NCBI RefSeq assembly: GCF_000812565.1
Contig: NZ_JTAM01000017.1
Span: 1-59,731 of the forward strand
Origin: Flammeovirga sp. OC4
Lineage (GTDB): Bacteria; Bacteroidota; Bacteroidia; Cytophagales; Flammeovirgaceae
Direction: 5' to 3'
Length of the DNA stretch: 59,731 nucleotides
Below are positions 45,722 through 54,758 of the stretch, one piece after another. The notes below the pieces were generated by a model. The model saw nothing but the letters and a program-made list of their open reading frames with translations. It had not been told where the DNA came from and made no database searches. The first letter of the stretch is position 1. Each line of letters begins with the position of its first letter. The translations under genes and the position numbers were made by a program.

Positions 45722-47614
45722 ATGAAGTTGAAAAATTTTTTATTATCAGCTATTACTATTTTTTTAGTATGGGGTTGTGGTAATACAAAACTAGAGGGAG
45801 ACCAAAAGTTTGCGATTAACAACTCAGCCAAAGCTAAATTGTTCAGAGAGAGATTAGAAAAATCTCCTTCAGTATTAGATGATAAAGACGGTAATGTGAT
45901 TCCGTCTAGTGACTACAAATTATCAAGAAAGTGGGAAGGAAACATTTGTAAAACGGTTTTAACCAATACGAGTGACAAAGTAATTAACCCTAAAGAAGTT
46001 ATCATTTTCACCTTAGAGGAGCATGGTATCAACCCTGACTCTCCAGTGTATGGTGAAGGTTTTCAGATGTTGCACCAAAACGGAGGTACGTTAGGAAAGC
46101 ACGAAAACAGAGGTTCTAACTCGGATAAAGGTCACTATAGAATGAAGGAATTGAGAGATATTCCTACTGTTTATGGTCTATTGAACATCAATGTAGATGA
46201 GGAAGAAAACTTTATGTTAGGTTTTACTTCTTGTAAAAAATTCATTGGTCGTATTGCTTATGACCAAAATCAAATGTTGATCGCTGTTGATGCTGAAGGT
46301 TTAGCATTAGCACCAGGCGAAAGCTGGAACCTAGAAGACTTTATCTTTATTGATGGTGAAAACCAAGGTGATTTATACGATGAAATGTCGGATGAAATTG
46401 TAAAGAATCACCCTGCAATGAAGAGTGAAAAAATGCCTATTGGATGGTGTTCATGGTATTGCTACAAAGAGGATATCACGGATGAAATCATGATGAAAAA
46501 TCTGGATATCTTTGCGAAGAAAGTTCCTGAAATGGAATACATTCAATTAGACGATGGTTACCAACCGTATATGGGTGATTGGTTAGATCCAAACCCTGCT
46601 TATGGTGACGTGAGAAAAACAATCGACGGTATCGCTGCAAAAGGTTTCAAACCTGCAATTTGGGTAGCACCATTTATTGCTCAAAAAGAATCAAGAGTTT
46701 TCAAAGAACACCCAGAGTGGTTCGTAAAAGGAAAAGATGGTCAACCATTGAACTCAAGCACTGTTACATTTGGAGGTTGGAGAGAAGGACCTTGGTACTG
46801 TTTAGACGGTACCCACCCAGAAGTACAAGCACATTTAACACATGTGATCAAAACGATGCGTGAAGAGTGGGGAGTAAATTATTTCAAATTAGATGCTAAC
46901 TATTGGGGAGCTATCCAAGATGGAGCTTTCTACGACAAATCAGCGACTCGTATTGAGGCTTACAGAAGAGGTATGGAAGCGATCTTAAAAGGATGTGATG
47001 ACCAATCTGTAGTATTAGGATGTAATGCTCCAATTTGGCCTTCATTAGGTTTAGTAACTGCACAGCGTACATCTGCAGATATCAACAGAAAGTGGTCTAA
47101 CTTCAGAAAGTTAGCGATCCAAAACTTAAGCCGTTGCTGGCAAAACGAAAAGGTTTGGGATGCTGACCCTGACTGCATCGTACAAACTGCTGATAGCCCA
47201 TTCGGCGGTAATCCAAAAGAGATTACAAAAGATGAGTGGTTCTTCCACTTAACATCTATCCATGCCGTAGGTGGTTTCTCATTAGGCAGTGATAAAGCAG
47301 AGTTAATGACTGACGAGGATTTCAAAATCTTAAAGAAATTATTAAAACCAACAGGTAAAGGTGCCAAGTTCAAAAACTCTAAATTAGAAGTGGGTGTTAC
47401 TGATCTTGGTGATACACAATACTACTATGTATTCAACTGGACTGAAGAACCAATTGATATGAATGTAGAATTGATCAAAGGTGCGAAATTAACTGATTTC
47501 TGGACAGATAAAGAAATTGGTGAGTTTGAAGAAAAGTACACTGTGAAACAATTAGCTCCTCATGCTGCTAAATTATTAATGGCAACAAAGGTGGACAGCC
47601 AATTAGGAAAATAG
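45722..47614 (+). CDS. GH36-type alpha-galactosidase lipoprotein
   Basis: A 630-residue lipoprotein (lipobox VWGC, Cys19). An N-terminal beta domain (about 30-235) precedes a GH36/clan GH-D barrel (about 236-540). Visible motifs are GWCSWYCYKEDIT, YIQLDDGYQ, KPAIWVAPF and the nucleophile in YFKLDANYW (Asp391). The acid/base Asp is in RTSAD (Asp453). A small C-terminal beta domain follows. The family cleaves alpha-galactosyl residues. It could act on galactomannan side chains or on red-algal galactan fragments; the nearest CAZyme neighbours are the unknown 830-residue protein and the lambda-carrageenase. A terminator follows, so it is transcribed alone or with the upstream gene. Confidence 0.88.
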   Translation: MKLKNFLLSAITIFLVWGCGNTKLEGDQKFAINNSAKAKLFRERLEKSPSVLDDKDGNVIPSSDYKLSRKWEGNICKTVLTNTSDKVINPKEVIIFTLEEHGINPDSPVYGEGFQMLHQNGGTLGKHENRGSNSDKGHYRMKELRDIPTVYGLLNINVDEEENFMLGFTSCKKFIGRIAYDQNQMLIAVDAEGLALAPGESWNLEDFIFIDGENQGDLYDEMSDEIVKNHPAMKSEKMPIGWCSWYCYKEDITDEIMMKNLDIFAKKVPEMEYIQLDDGYQPYMGDWLDPNPAYGDVRKTIDGIAAKGFKPAIWVAPFIAQKESRVFKEHPEWFVKGKDGQPLNSSTVTFGGWREGPWYCLDGTHPEVQAHLTHVIKTMREEWGVNYFKLDANYWGAIQDGAFYDKSATRIEAYRRGMEAILKGCDDQSVVLGCNAPIWPSLGLVTAQRTSADINRKWSNFRKLAIQNLSRCWQNEKVWDADPDCIVQTADSPFGGNPKEITKDEWFFHLTSIHAVGGFSLGSDKAELMTDEDFKILKKLLKPTGKGAKFKNSKLEVGVTDLGDTQYYYVFNWTEEPIDMNVELIKGAKLTDFWTDKEIGEFEEKYTVKQLAPHAAKLLMATKVDSQLGK

Positions 47615-47669
47615 TGTATTTCCTCAAATGATAAAGAAACAGATTGAATAATTTGTGATATTGGATTTT

Positions 47670-47705
47670 TGCCCTGGTACTCGTTGTGAGTGCTAGGGCA
47701 TTTTT
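47670..47705 (+). terminator. Terminator of the GH36 gene
   Basis: A 13-bp stem (TGCCCTGGTACTC at 47670-47682, pairing with 47688-47700, two G-U pairs) and a T-run. It also abuts the end of the minus-strand DUF3781 gene and has T-rich flanks on both sides, so it may be bidirectional. Confidence 0.85.
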
Positions 47706-47979
47706 ATAAACAAACCTTCAGTTTATCGAGTCGATCTACAGTAATTACCCTAAATGTGTAGGAGTTAATAGTGATTCTAACATTGTGTTTTACATTACTT
47801 ATATAGAAATTCTTACCCTTTTTAAAATAATCATCTTCATCAGTATCTTGTAATATTTCTAGAAGGAGAGACTCAATTTTTTGTCGATCAAAATCAGTTG
47901 AAAGTTTTTTATTGATTCGCCCATACACTAGTTCAGTGTAACAGATGTATTGAATGATTTGTTGTTTTCTATTTGTCAT
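47704..47979 (-). CDS. DUF3781 family protein
   Basis: A 91-residue cytoplasmic protein that matches DUF3781 along its length. It shows IQYICYTELVYGRINKKL, then an acidic EILQDTDEDD, GKNFYISN, and VRITINSYTFRVITVDRLDKL at the C-terminus. Function is unknown. The family is common in low-GC Firmicutes and Bacteroidota as a stand-alone gene. It is convergent with the GH36 gene. Confidence 0.8.
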   Translation of the reverse strand: MTNRKQQIIQYICYTELVYGRINKKLSTDFDRQKIESLLLEILQDTDEDDYFKKGKNFYISNVKHNVRITINSYTFRVITVDRLDKLKVCL

Positions 47980-48042
47980 TAATAGTAAGAATCAGAGTGA
48001 GCAATTGAGCATTTCAGTTGCTCCATAATTAGAAATTCCTTT

Positions 48043-48477
48043 TTATATACCAAGAGTGACCAAGTCCTTAACTTTATGGTATTGTAAAGTTGCTTTGATG
48101 CAAGCTTTTATTTCAGGAACAGGAATTTTTTGGTCTAGGTCAAAAACGATGGCCCTTTTACCTTCATACTGGAAAGTACTCCCAAATACAGACTGGAAGG
48201 TCTCCACTAATCTGCTTGAACATTGAAAATAAAGTGCATATTGATGAGGTTTTTTGGTTTTCCAATCCATGCGTAATGTACTTCCATGCTTTGTGATATA
48301 GCTAGGTTCTCCCCATTTTAGTGTTTCCTCCAAGATGTCAATACTTTCTATTTCTTGGGCGGTTTCCAAAACCAATGTTCTTAATTGATACATCTGAGGC
48401 TTGACAGCATCAGGATAATTTTCGAAAATGTGAAGGACTTCAGGATTAGAGTCCAGTTGGAATGAAAGATCAGACAT
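48043..48477 (-). CDS. DUF1801 domain protein
   Basis: A 144-residue cytoplasmic protein fitting DUF1801 (YdhG-like fold): YPDAVKPQMYQLRTLVLETA, EETLKWGEPSYIT, TLRMDWKTKKPHQYALYF and KRAIVFDLDQKIPVPEIKACIKATLQYH. Function is unknown. It lies 63 bp upstream of the DUF3781 gene on the same strand, so the two may be co-transcribed. Confidence 0.85.
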   Translation of the reverse strand: MSDLSFQLDSNPEVLHIFENYPDAVKPQMYQLRTLVLETAQEIESIDILEETLKWGEPSYITKHGSTLRMDWKTKKPHQYALYFQCSSRLVETFQSVFGSTFQYEGKRAIVFDLDQKIPVPEIKACIKATLQYHKVKDLVTLGI

Positions 48478-48696
48478 GATTATTTATTCGTTCATTATTT
48501 TTATCTTAGTAGGTAAGTATTAAGACAAAATTATTTATTCTATTTATTTGCGATTACCTCCTTCAAAAACGCTAAATACTAAATAGATCGACTATTCATA
48601 TGTTTTATTCGCCAAGAGTCAATAAGAATTAATGATGATCTATTTTTGACTTAATACCTCACTCAAGTTATTGATAATAATAATTTTTCAAAAACA

Positions 48697-49617
48697 ATGA
48701 ACCCAAAAAGCACTAATTCTCAATGGCCTGTACTCGATTTTCAAGAAATTGAAGCAACACTAGCTACACTACACCAATGGATTCAAATTGTTGGTAAAAT
48801 CCGTTTGAAGACAATGCCTTGGCAGAACCATTCATGGCATGTGACTTTATACGTTTCTCCGAATGGTATTACAACTCAAGGGATTCCATTCAATGGGAGT
48901 TTTTTTCAGATTGATTTTGATTTTGAAAATCATGAATTGATGATAACAGCATCGCAAAAAGCACCTGAAGTTATTCCATTACAATCTATGACGGTTGCAA
49001 AGTTTCATGATTTATTGTTTGAGAAACTCACAAAACTTGGAGTAGAAGTAACAATTCACGGTAGTCCAAATGAAATGGAGCCTGCAATTCCTTTCAAGGA
49101 AAATACAACGAATAAAACTTATGATCCAGTGGCTGCGAATACCATTTGGAAAGCATTAATGCAAGCCAATTGTACTTTCCAAAAATTCCGAAGTCAATAT
49201 ATAGGCAAGTGCAGTCTCGTTCATCTATTTTGGGGTGCATTTGACTTAGCCGTTACTCGTTTTTCAGGAAAAGACGCTCCCTTACATCAAGGCGGGATGC
49301 CTAACATGCCATTAGAGGTAATGCAAGAGGCTTATTCAAAAGAAGTGAGCAGTGCTGGTTTTTGGCTAGGCTCAAAAGACTTTCCAGTACCTTCATTTTA
49401 TGCTTATGCCTACCCGAGTGCTCCTGAGTTTGGAAACCAAAAAGTAGCACCAAAACAAGCATTTTACAGTGAAGAAATGGGAGAGTTTTTCTTGAAATAT
49501 GAAGATGTTCAACAGTCTGATAACCCTGAACAAATGTTACTAGATTTTCTGCAATCTACTTATGAGGCAGCGGCAGAGACATCGAAATGGGATCGAGATA
49601 ATTTGGAAAGAAAATAA
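48697..49617 (+). CDS. DUF5996 family protein
   Basis: A 306-residue cytoplasmic protein fitting DUF5996. It starts WPVLDFQEIEATLATLHQWIQIVGKIRL, then NHSWHVTLYVSPNG, FKENTTNKTYDP, HLFWGAFDLAVTRFSG and PSFYAYAYPSAPEFGNQ. The last motifs are hallmarks of the family. Function is unknown. It is convergent with the GH43 gene, with a shared terminator between. Confidence 0.85.
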   Translation: MNPKSTNSQWPVLDFQEIEATLATLHQWIQIVGKIRLKTMPWQNHSWHVTLYVSPNGITTQGIPFNGSFFQIDFDFENHELMITASQKAPEVIPLQSMTVAKFHDLLFEKLTKLGVEVTIHGSPNEMEPAIPFKENTTNKTYDPVAANTIWKALMQANCTFQKFRSQYIGKCSLVHLFWGAFDLAVTRFSGKDAPLHQGGMPNMPLEVMQEAYSKEVSSAGFWLGSKDFPVPSFYAYAYPSAPEFGNQKVAPKQAFYSEEMGEFFLKYEDVQQSDNPEQMLLDFLQSTYEAAAETSKWDRDNLERK

Positions 49618-49635
49618 AAAATAGTTTAGATTTTT

Positions 49636-49670
49636 TATCAGTTCACCATTTTAGGTGAACTGATATTTTT
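49636..49670. terminator. Bidirectional terminator
   Basis: Perfect 12-bp stem TATCAGTTCACC (49636-49647) with GGTGAACTGATA (49654-49665), a 6-base loop and T-rich flanks on both strands. It sits between the convergent DUF5996 and GH43 genes. Confidence 0.9.
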
Positions 49671-49674
49671 AAAA

Positions 49675-51045
49675 TTATTCTACAATAATACTCTTGACTT
49701 CCCAAGCTGTATTTTCACTTTCAGCAGCAGGCTGAAGTGCAATTTGATGCAAGTATTTTTGATGCTTTTGAAAGTCTGATAATGGAATAATGATTTCTTG
49801 CCAGTCAGTAGTATTCGATGTATTGATGGTGAGCCATTCTTCCTGAGACCAGTCTACATTATGAGGATTATTTTTTGTGTAACGTTTAGGGTTTTCATAG
49901 CTATACAAAGCCATTTTTATTTGTTGAGTAGTTGTGTGCTTCTTCAATTTTAAGCGGACCTGTTTGCAAAGGTAAATTGGGCTGTGTAAATAAGGAGTTG
50001 AGGTAATGATAGCTCCTTTTTCAGTAGTTTTACCAAATAAGGTACCCTCCTTTTTATTGTAATTAAAATCTGTTCCTTGCTTTGCTTGCCAACCTTGTGT
50101 AGAATAAGTAAAATCATAAACTCTGCCTGGTAGAGGATATTCAAGGTTGACTTCAGGGATTTTCACGGTTCCATCTTCGTTGAAGTATAGTGGTCTTAAT
50201 TGTACCCCTCTGTAATAGGCATTTGTTTCATGATTTTCTTGAATGCTATACCATTGTCCTTCCCACTCAAAAGCACTACCGTGACCACCGTCTAGGTACT
50301 CTCCTTTGTAGCTATATGGACCATGTAATGTTTTTGACATTCCGTATTGATTGCCCCAAAAGAGGTAATACCATTCATTTCTTTTGAAAATGGTAGGCTT
50401 GTCACCCGTAGGTTTTCGTTTTCCATTGTCCAACATAATGGATAGCTTTTGAGGTTTGTCCGCCAAAGAAATCATATCATCTCCCAATGTAGCAATGTAA
50501 TACTGCCCTGCTCCAAAGATGATATAATGCTTTCCATGATCTTCAAAGACTTCGGGGTCATACGATTTAGTTTTCGTTAGCCCTTTTGGAAGAAGTGGTT
50601 TACCCAAGGCGTCTTTCCAAGGTCCTTTCATGGAAGGTGCCACCATTACGCCAGTGCTGTACGTTCTATTGGAAAAATACCAATAAAATTTCCCGTCTTT
50701 TGTAGCTACATCTCCCGCAAAACAATTATCATGATCTCCAATATAGGTTTGAGTAGGCAAAATATTTAAATGATGTTCCCAATCCATCAAATTAGTGGTA
50801 GACCAAAGTTCCCATCTGTCCATCACACAAGCACCATAGGTGTCCCAGCTTTTATCATGACCGCACATGGTATACAAAGTGTCATTGACAATGATGACAT
50901 GCGGATCAGCCAAACCTCTATCGGGAGCTATACTATTGATACTTACAGGTTCTTTTGTAACGCTTTTATGTTGCTGTTTGATACATGAAAAGGAGATGAA
51001 AAAAAGGATGCAATAAATGCATTTCAATACGTACTTGTTTGCCAT
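49675..51045 (-). CDS. GH43-like five-bladed propeller lipoprotein
   Basis: A 456-residue lipoprotein (lipobox SFSC, Cys21). The propeller domain (about 38-310) has the GH43-clan catalytic base motif LADPHVI (Asp47) and the second conserved Asp in SYDPEVFEDHGKHYIIFG (Asp163). ELWSTTNLMDWEHH and the blade motif KPTIFKRNEWYYLFWG are also present. A C-terminal beta-sandwich (about 320-456) may bind carbohydrate. The acid Glu is not assigned with confidence. GH43 includes arabinan-, xylan- and galactan-acting enzymes, so the substrate is open. It stands alone, with a divergent 51-residue gene upstream. Confidence 0.78.
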   Translation of the reverse strand: MANKYVLKCIYCILFFISFSCIKQQHKSVTKEPVSINSIAPDRGLADPHVIIVNDTLYTMCGHDKSWDTYGACVMDRWELWSTTNLMDWEHHLNILPTQTYIGDHDNCFAGDVATKDGKFYWYFSNRTYSTGVMVAPSMKGPWKDALGKPLLPKGLTKTKSYDPEVFEDHGKHYIIFGAGQYYIATLGDDMISLADKPQKLSIMLDNGKRKPTGDKPTIFKRNEWYYLFWGNQYGMSKTLHGPYSYKGEYLDGGHGSAFEWEGQWYSIQENHETNAYYRGVQLRPLYFNEDGTVKIPEVNLEYPLPGRVYDFTYSTQGWQAKQGTDFNYNKKEGTLFGKTTEKGAIITSTPYLHSPIYLCKQVRLKLKKHTTTQQIKMALYSYENPKRYTKNNPHNVDWSQEEWLTINTSNTTDWQEIIIPLSDFQKHQKYLHQIALQPAAESENTAWEVKSIIVE

Positions 51046-51294
51046 TTTAATATTCTAATTTAAAGTGTCATTTCATTTCAAATAGGATATTACTAAATGT
51101 TACTACAATAAAAAGAAAGTAATCTTCATGTATTTAGTCCTACAATAAATCACCCTTTAAATAAGAAATATTTACCCTCTGTATTGTTTTTATATTTGAA
51201 GCTATTGATATGAAAGTCTTAGTTTTGATTGATGTTTCAACTAGAAAAAGTGAACTCCACTACCTAATTTTAAAAATAAGTGAAAGCCAGAAAC
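51046..51294. other. Gap upstream of the GH43 gene
   Basis: About 250 bp (309 bp to the stop of the next gene, including its terminator). No promoter consensus or repeat was found; AT-rich. Confidence 0.5.
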
Positions 51295-51328
51295 AAAAAA
51301 GGTTGTCACATTATGATGTAACAACCTT
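51295..51328 (-). terminator. Terminator of the small acidic gene
   Basis: Stem AAGGTTGT (51299-51306) with ACAACCTT (51321-51328), extended inward by four more pairs after one mismatch, with T-run on the minus strand. It is 27 bp past the stop of the 51-residue gene. Confidence 0.85.
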
Positions 51329-51354
51329 CCTTAAGAGATATTTTATGAGATGGA

Positions 51355-51510
51355 TTAAATCTCGTCATCAATATCTAAATCAAATTTTTCCAGCGAATTG
51401 ATTTGATCTTCCCAATCCGAACCTTCTATATCATCTAGTTCATCAAAAGAAGTTTCATCATTATCTAATAATAAATCGTCGTCTAAATCGAATGTTAAGA
51501 AATCGTCCAT
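51355..51510 (-). CDS. Small, highly acidic protein (51 residues)
   Basis: ATG at 51510, stop at 51355. The protein begins MDDFLTFDLDDDLLLD and ends DLDIDDEI. About 40 percent of residues are Asp or Glu, with only one Lys and no Arg. There is no signal peptide. It has its own terminator. It could be a DNA-mimic, a chaperone-like acidic peptide or a partner of a basic protein; nothing in the sequence decides. Codon use is like its neighbours. Confidence 0.65.
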   Translation of the reverse strand: MDDFLTFDLDDDLLLDNDETSFDELDDIEGSDWEDQINSLEKFDLDIDDEI

Positions 51511-51645
51511 AGCAATAAGCATTAATGTGTTTTAGAATAAATTGAAATACACTCTATAGTACGCCAATGTCTACACTATGTTTTTAGTATTAGAATCTAT
51601 TTACAGAAAATAAATTTAACCTTAAAACCTTGTTAATGAAGGGGT

Positions 51646-52338
51646 TTAAATGCTTGTTTTCTTGCGTCCAAACAGAGGTCCAGTTCTTAAAGGTTTGATA
51701 GTATGTGATACCTTTACCCTTATCATATTTGATTCATTGATGAAGGAAGACTCCGCTTTTGTATAACTTCTCTCATTGATGTATTGTAGGGTAACAAAAA
51801 CATTTTTATATGCTTTCCTTGTCAGACCAATGTATAATCTATTTGAAGCTACTCTTGATTTGGGGTCATTCAACACAAAGAAGGGTTCAGCACCCAAAGT
51901 ACAATACCCAAAGAAGGTGGAAAATTTTACCGATGGGTTATACCTTAATCTAAATCGAGTGTCTGTACCATCAAAGAAGATTTGTTCTTCAAAACGTAAA
52001 CGTTGAGTAAAAGTGAAAATACTTAACCTTGAATTGAATACAAAGTCTTGATAAGGGCGGAATTCCTCTCTGGCAGCATTGCCCGCAACAAACATGACAC
52101 CTCCTCTGACATAAAAATTATCATTTATGTCATATCTTAAACCACTTCTTGCTTGCCATCTTTCACCTTCGGGAAAGTAAAAACGGTAACCTACATCAGA
52201 ATCAATAGAAAACTTGTATGACAGTTTATAGCGATTAAAATAATGAAGCCATAAAATATCATCTTGAGCAAATGATTTACTTGTAGTAATGACAACAATA
52301 ACGAAGCCTATAATTAGGTGGCATATAGTTTTTGTCAT
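51646..52338 (-). CDS. DUF2490 outer-membrane beta-barrel protein
   Basis: A 230-residue protein with a signal peptide (about 1-24, ending SFAQ). The DUF2490 pattern is alternating amphipathic strands: DILWLHYFNRYKLSYKFSIDSDVGYRFYF, ARSGLRYDINDNFYVRGGV, FNSRLSIFTFTQRLRFEEQ, RFRLRYNPSVKF and NRLYIGLTRKAYKN. The family is predicted outer-membrane barrels of unknown function. It lies alone. The 373-bp gap upstream (52339-52711) is listed separately. Confidence 0.82.
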   Translation of the reverse strand: MTKTICHLIIGFVIVVITTSKSFAQDDILWLHYFNRYKLSYKFSIDSDVGYRFYFPEGERWQARSGLRYDINDNFYVRGGVMFVAGNAAREEFRPYQDFVFNSRLSIFTFTQRLRFEEQIFFDGTDTRFRLRYNPSVKFSTFFGYCTLGAEPFFVLNDPKSRVASNRLYIGLTRKAYKNVFVTLQYINERSYTKAESSFINESNMIRVKVSHTIKPLRTGPLFGRKKTSI

Positions 52339-52711
52339 GTTAGGTTTTTGAAATAATGATTGATATGAAACAAAATTAGTAATTAAATTTTGATATACAT
52401 CTTATTCAATTGATTAACTCCGTTAATTAATCATAATCATGACAAAAAGAGCGAATTTTGAAATTTACTTTTAAATAGTGAAAGAGCTAAATTCAGTTTG
52501 TGTAACCGCTAAATTTAGATGTATTTAAATTATTTAGAATACCGATAATTGTGAAATTTAAATGGGGAAAGTATTGATAATGCTATAATTTGAAGCAACA
52601 TCGAGTTGTTATTTAAAGTTTGGTAGCATTAATAGATGTGAAGGAATTTGTTATAAGTAATCTTAAATTGATATTAGTTTATATTCTAACAAATTAATTC
52701 TCATTTTAGTT
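52339..52711. other. Gap between DUF2490 and STAS-like genes
   Basis: 373 bp, very AT-rich. Nothing recognised: no frame with coding character, no clear terminator, no repeat. Confidence 0.5.
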
Positions 52712-53110
52712 TTAGCATACTTTCATTTGTCTCTCTACATTTTGGATATCGATATAAGCATCAATCCAATCTTTCGCTTCATGCAACTTTTTAAAAGTGT
52801 TGATACTCCATCCTCTGTTGTAACCCATTGTTTCTAGGGTATTTCTTTCAAAATGTGATGATGATGTAACAATGACAAATTGGATTTGCCTAGAGAAACC
52901 TAACTCACTTAAGCGAGCAATTGTGGTGTACTTATCAGTGATGTCAAAAGGAAAATCGAGCCGTGAGCCATCTACAAAAAGTAAGCTGGAGTGATTTTGC
53001 CTGAGAAAACCGGCACATTCTTTAAGAGCGATTATTAAAGAATCCATTTTAGGTGTACCTTCTAATGTTAGTCTCACTAAGTAAGCGTTTGTTGAAATAT
53101 TATAATTCAT
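52712..53110 (-). CDS. STAS/SpoIIAA-like protein
   Basis: A 132-residue cytoplasmic protein with the alternating beta-alpha pattern of SpoIIAA-like proteins: YLVRLTLEG, LIIALKECAGFL, SLLFVDGSRLDFPFDITDKY, ARLSELGFSRQIQFVIVTSS, RGWSINTFKKLHEAKDWI. Single-domain proteins of this kind in Bacteroidota usually lack the phosphorylatable Ser of true anti-anti-sigma factors, and I see no DS-type site. Function is unknown. A link with the distant SpoIIE-type sensor at 22821 is possible in principle but unsupported. Confidence 0.55.
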   Translation of the reverse strand: MNYNISTNAYLVRLTLEGTPKMDSLIIALKECAGFLRQNHSSLLFVDGSRLDFPFDITDKYTTIARLSELGFSRQIQFVIVTSSSHFERNTLETMGYNRGWSINTFKKLHEAKDWIDAYIDIQNVERQMKVC

Positions 53111-53564
53111 AGTCCATTGGGAAATAGTATGACGTTTAATTAAAATAAAGGTAGTTTAAAAGACTGTAGTTTACATAGATGTCTCAAAATAATCAAACTT
53201 TTCTCAAATAGATTCTTTATAAAATGCAATTCTATACTTTGTTTTTTAGAAATTGAAGATTGTTGTCTAAACGAATATAATCCTCATTATTTTACCCTAG
53301 ATGGAGGTTTTATATAAAAACTGTAAATTCGAAGAATTACATAATATCTCCTAAAACTACAAATTGAACAATTTTTATTTAATTTGTTAAATATCAATTA
53401 TTTATGAATTTTTTCTTCCTAAAATATGTTCATTTCTTCGCGGTTCAATAGGTGCTGTAACATGAAGTGAGTCCTGTGAATTTATCTCAACGAACTTGAA
53501 CAAGTGGTTACGAAGTTTTGATAATAATGTAAATGCTCCGTAATTGCGGACAAAAGCTCATTTC
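53111..53564. other. Gap between STAS-like and transporter genes
   Basis: About 450 bp between divergent genes. AT-rich; no confident promoter or repeat was found. The transporter frame opens at TTG 53544, but ATG 53565 is preferred. Confidence 0.5.
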
Positions 53565-54758
53565 ATGAAAAATAACAAACACTTTACACTCATCTTATTA
53601 TTAGGGTCTCTCTCCATGATTGGTCCATTTAATATAGATACCTGTCTTCCTGCATTTGGTCGAATTGCCAATGATTTTGGAGTCACTTTTTCCCAAGTGG
53701 AAATTAATACATCATTATTCTTTTTTGGTTTTGGAATAGGCCAACTTTATGGTGGTTATATTTCTGATTTAAAAGGAAGAAAGTGGGTGGTGAGTAGAGG
53801 ACTGGGCGTGTCCATGCTAGCCAGTTTGATATTAGTCATGGTCAATCAGCTCGAAGTTTTTTACTTAATGCGATTTGTTCAGGCCATCGGAGCAGGTTTC
53901 GTAGGGGTTTCGGTTGCCGCAATTGTAAGAGATAATTTTCAAGGAAAGGAAGCCGCAAGTGTAATGTCCATGGTCGCTATGATTGCGATGGGAGCACCAT
54001 TGATTGCTCCGTCCATAGGTGCATTTTTATTATCAATAGCGTCATGGAAGGCTATTTTTATATTTATTGCAGTGTATGGCTTGTCCGTTCTCATCTTTTT
54101 GAATTTGAAATTGGAAGAGAAAATTCAACCCCAACGTCAATCACATAATTTCCTACAAGGGATCAAAAAGGTATATCAAAATGTACCGGCATTGGCTTAC
54201 ATGGCCGCAATGGCTATTCCTTCAGGGGCGCTGTATACTTATCTTACTTCTGCACCTTTTATCTTCCAAGAATACTTTGGTTTAGGAGAGCAACAGTTTG
54301 CGATACTCTTTGGTGTCAACGGTTTTTCTTTGATCATTATGAATAAGATTAACTCAGTTTTGGTCAAGAAACATGGCCCTAAACCATTGATGAATGTAGG
54401 TTTAACAATACATTTTACATCTTTAATTGTATTACTGATTATTGTATCTGTATTTACACCTACACTCTATAACACAGTGCCATTTATTACCTTACACGTT
54501 TCCACTTTAGGGCTTATCTCTGGTAACGCGACTTCTGTAGCGTTGGAAAAATTTGAAAAGCATTATGCAGGTATAGCAAACTCTCAGATGAGGGTAGTAG
54601 GTATTATCATTGGTGCAGTAGCCGGAGCAATTGCGAGCTTATTGAATAACGGTACGTTATATCCAATATTAGGAGTGATGATTACTTGTTCAGCACTTGG
54701 TATTTTTACCTATATATCATTGAAGAAAAAAGCACAAAAAACGCTAGTTTCTGCGTAA
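53565..54758 (+). CDS. Bcr/CflA-type MFS drug efflux transporter
   Basis: A 397-residue inner-membrane protein with 12 hydrophobic helices. The first helix carries the DHA1 Bcr/CflA pattern GPFNIDTCLPAFGRIANDF. The loop between helices 2 and 3 has GGYISDLKGRKWV, the MFS motif A, and helix 4 has RFVQAIGAGFVGVSVAAIVRD. Such pumps export antibiotics such as bicyclomycin using the proton gradient. Substrate here is unknown. It is convergent with the FemAB-like gene and the two coding regions overlap by 15 bp. Confidence 0.9.
   Translation: MKNNKHFTLILLLGSLSMIGPFNIDTCLPAFGRIANDFGVTFSQVEINTSLFFFGFGIGQLYGGYISDLKGRKWVVSRGLGVSMLASLILVMVNQLEVFYLMRFVQAIGAGFVGVSVAAIVRDNFQGKEAASVMSMVAMIAMGAPLIAPSIGAFLLSIASWKAIFIFIAVYGLSVLIFLNLKLEEKIQPQRQSHNFLQGIKKVYQNVPALAYMAAMAIPSGALYTYLTSAPFIFQEYFGLGEQQFAILFGVNGFSLIIMNKINSVLVKKHGPKPLMNVGLTIHFTSLIVLLIIVSVFTPTLYNTVPFITLHVSTLGLISGNATSVALEKFEKHYAGIANSQMRVVGIIIGAVAGAIASLLNNGTLYPILGVMITCSALGIFTYISLKKKAQKTLVSA

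Noticed and set aside
52712-53110. STAS-like protein as the target of the SpoIIE-type sensor
   Set aside because: It lies 26 kb away, lacks an evident phosphorylatable Ser, and nothing links the two beyond family name.
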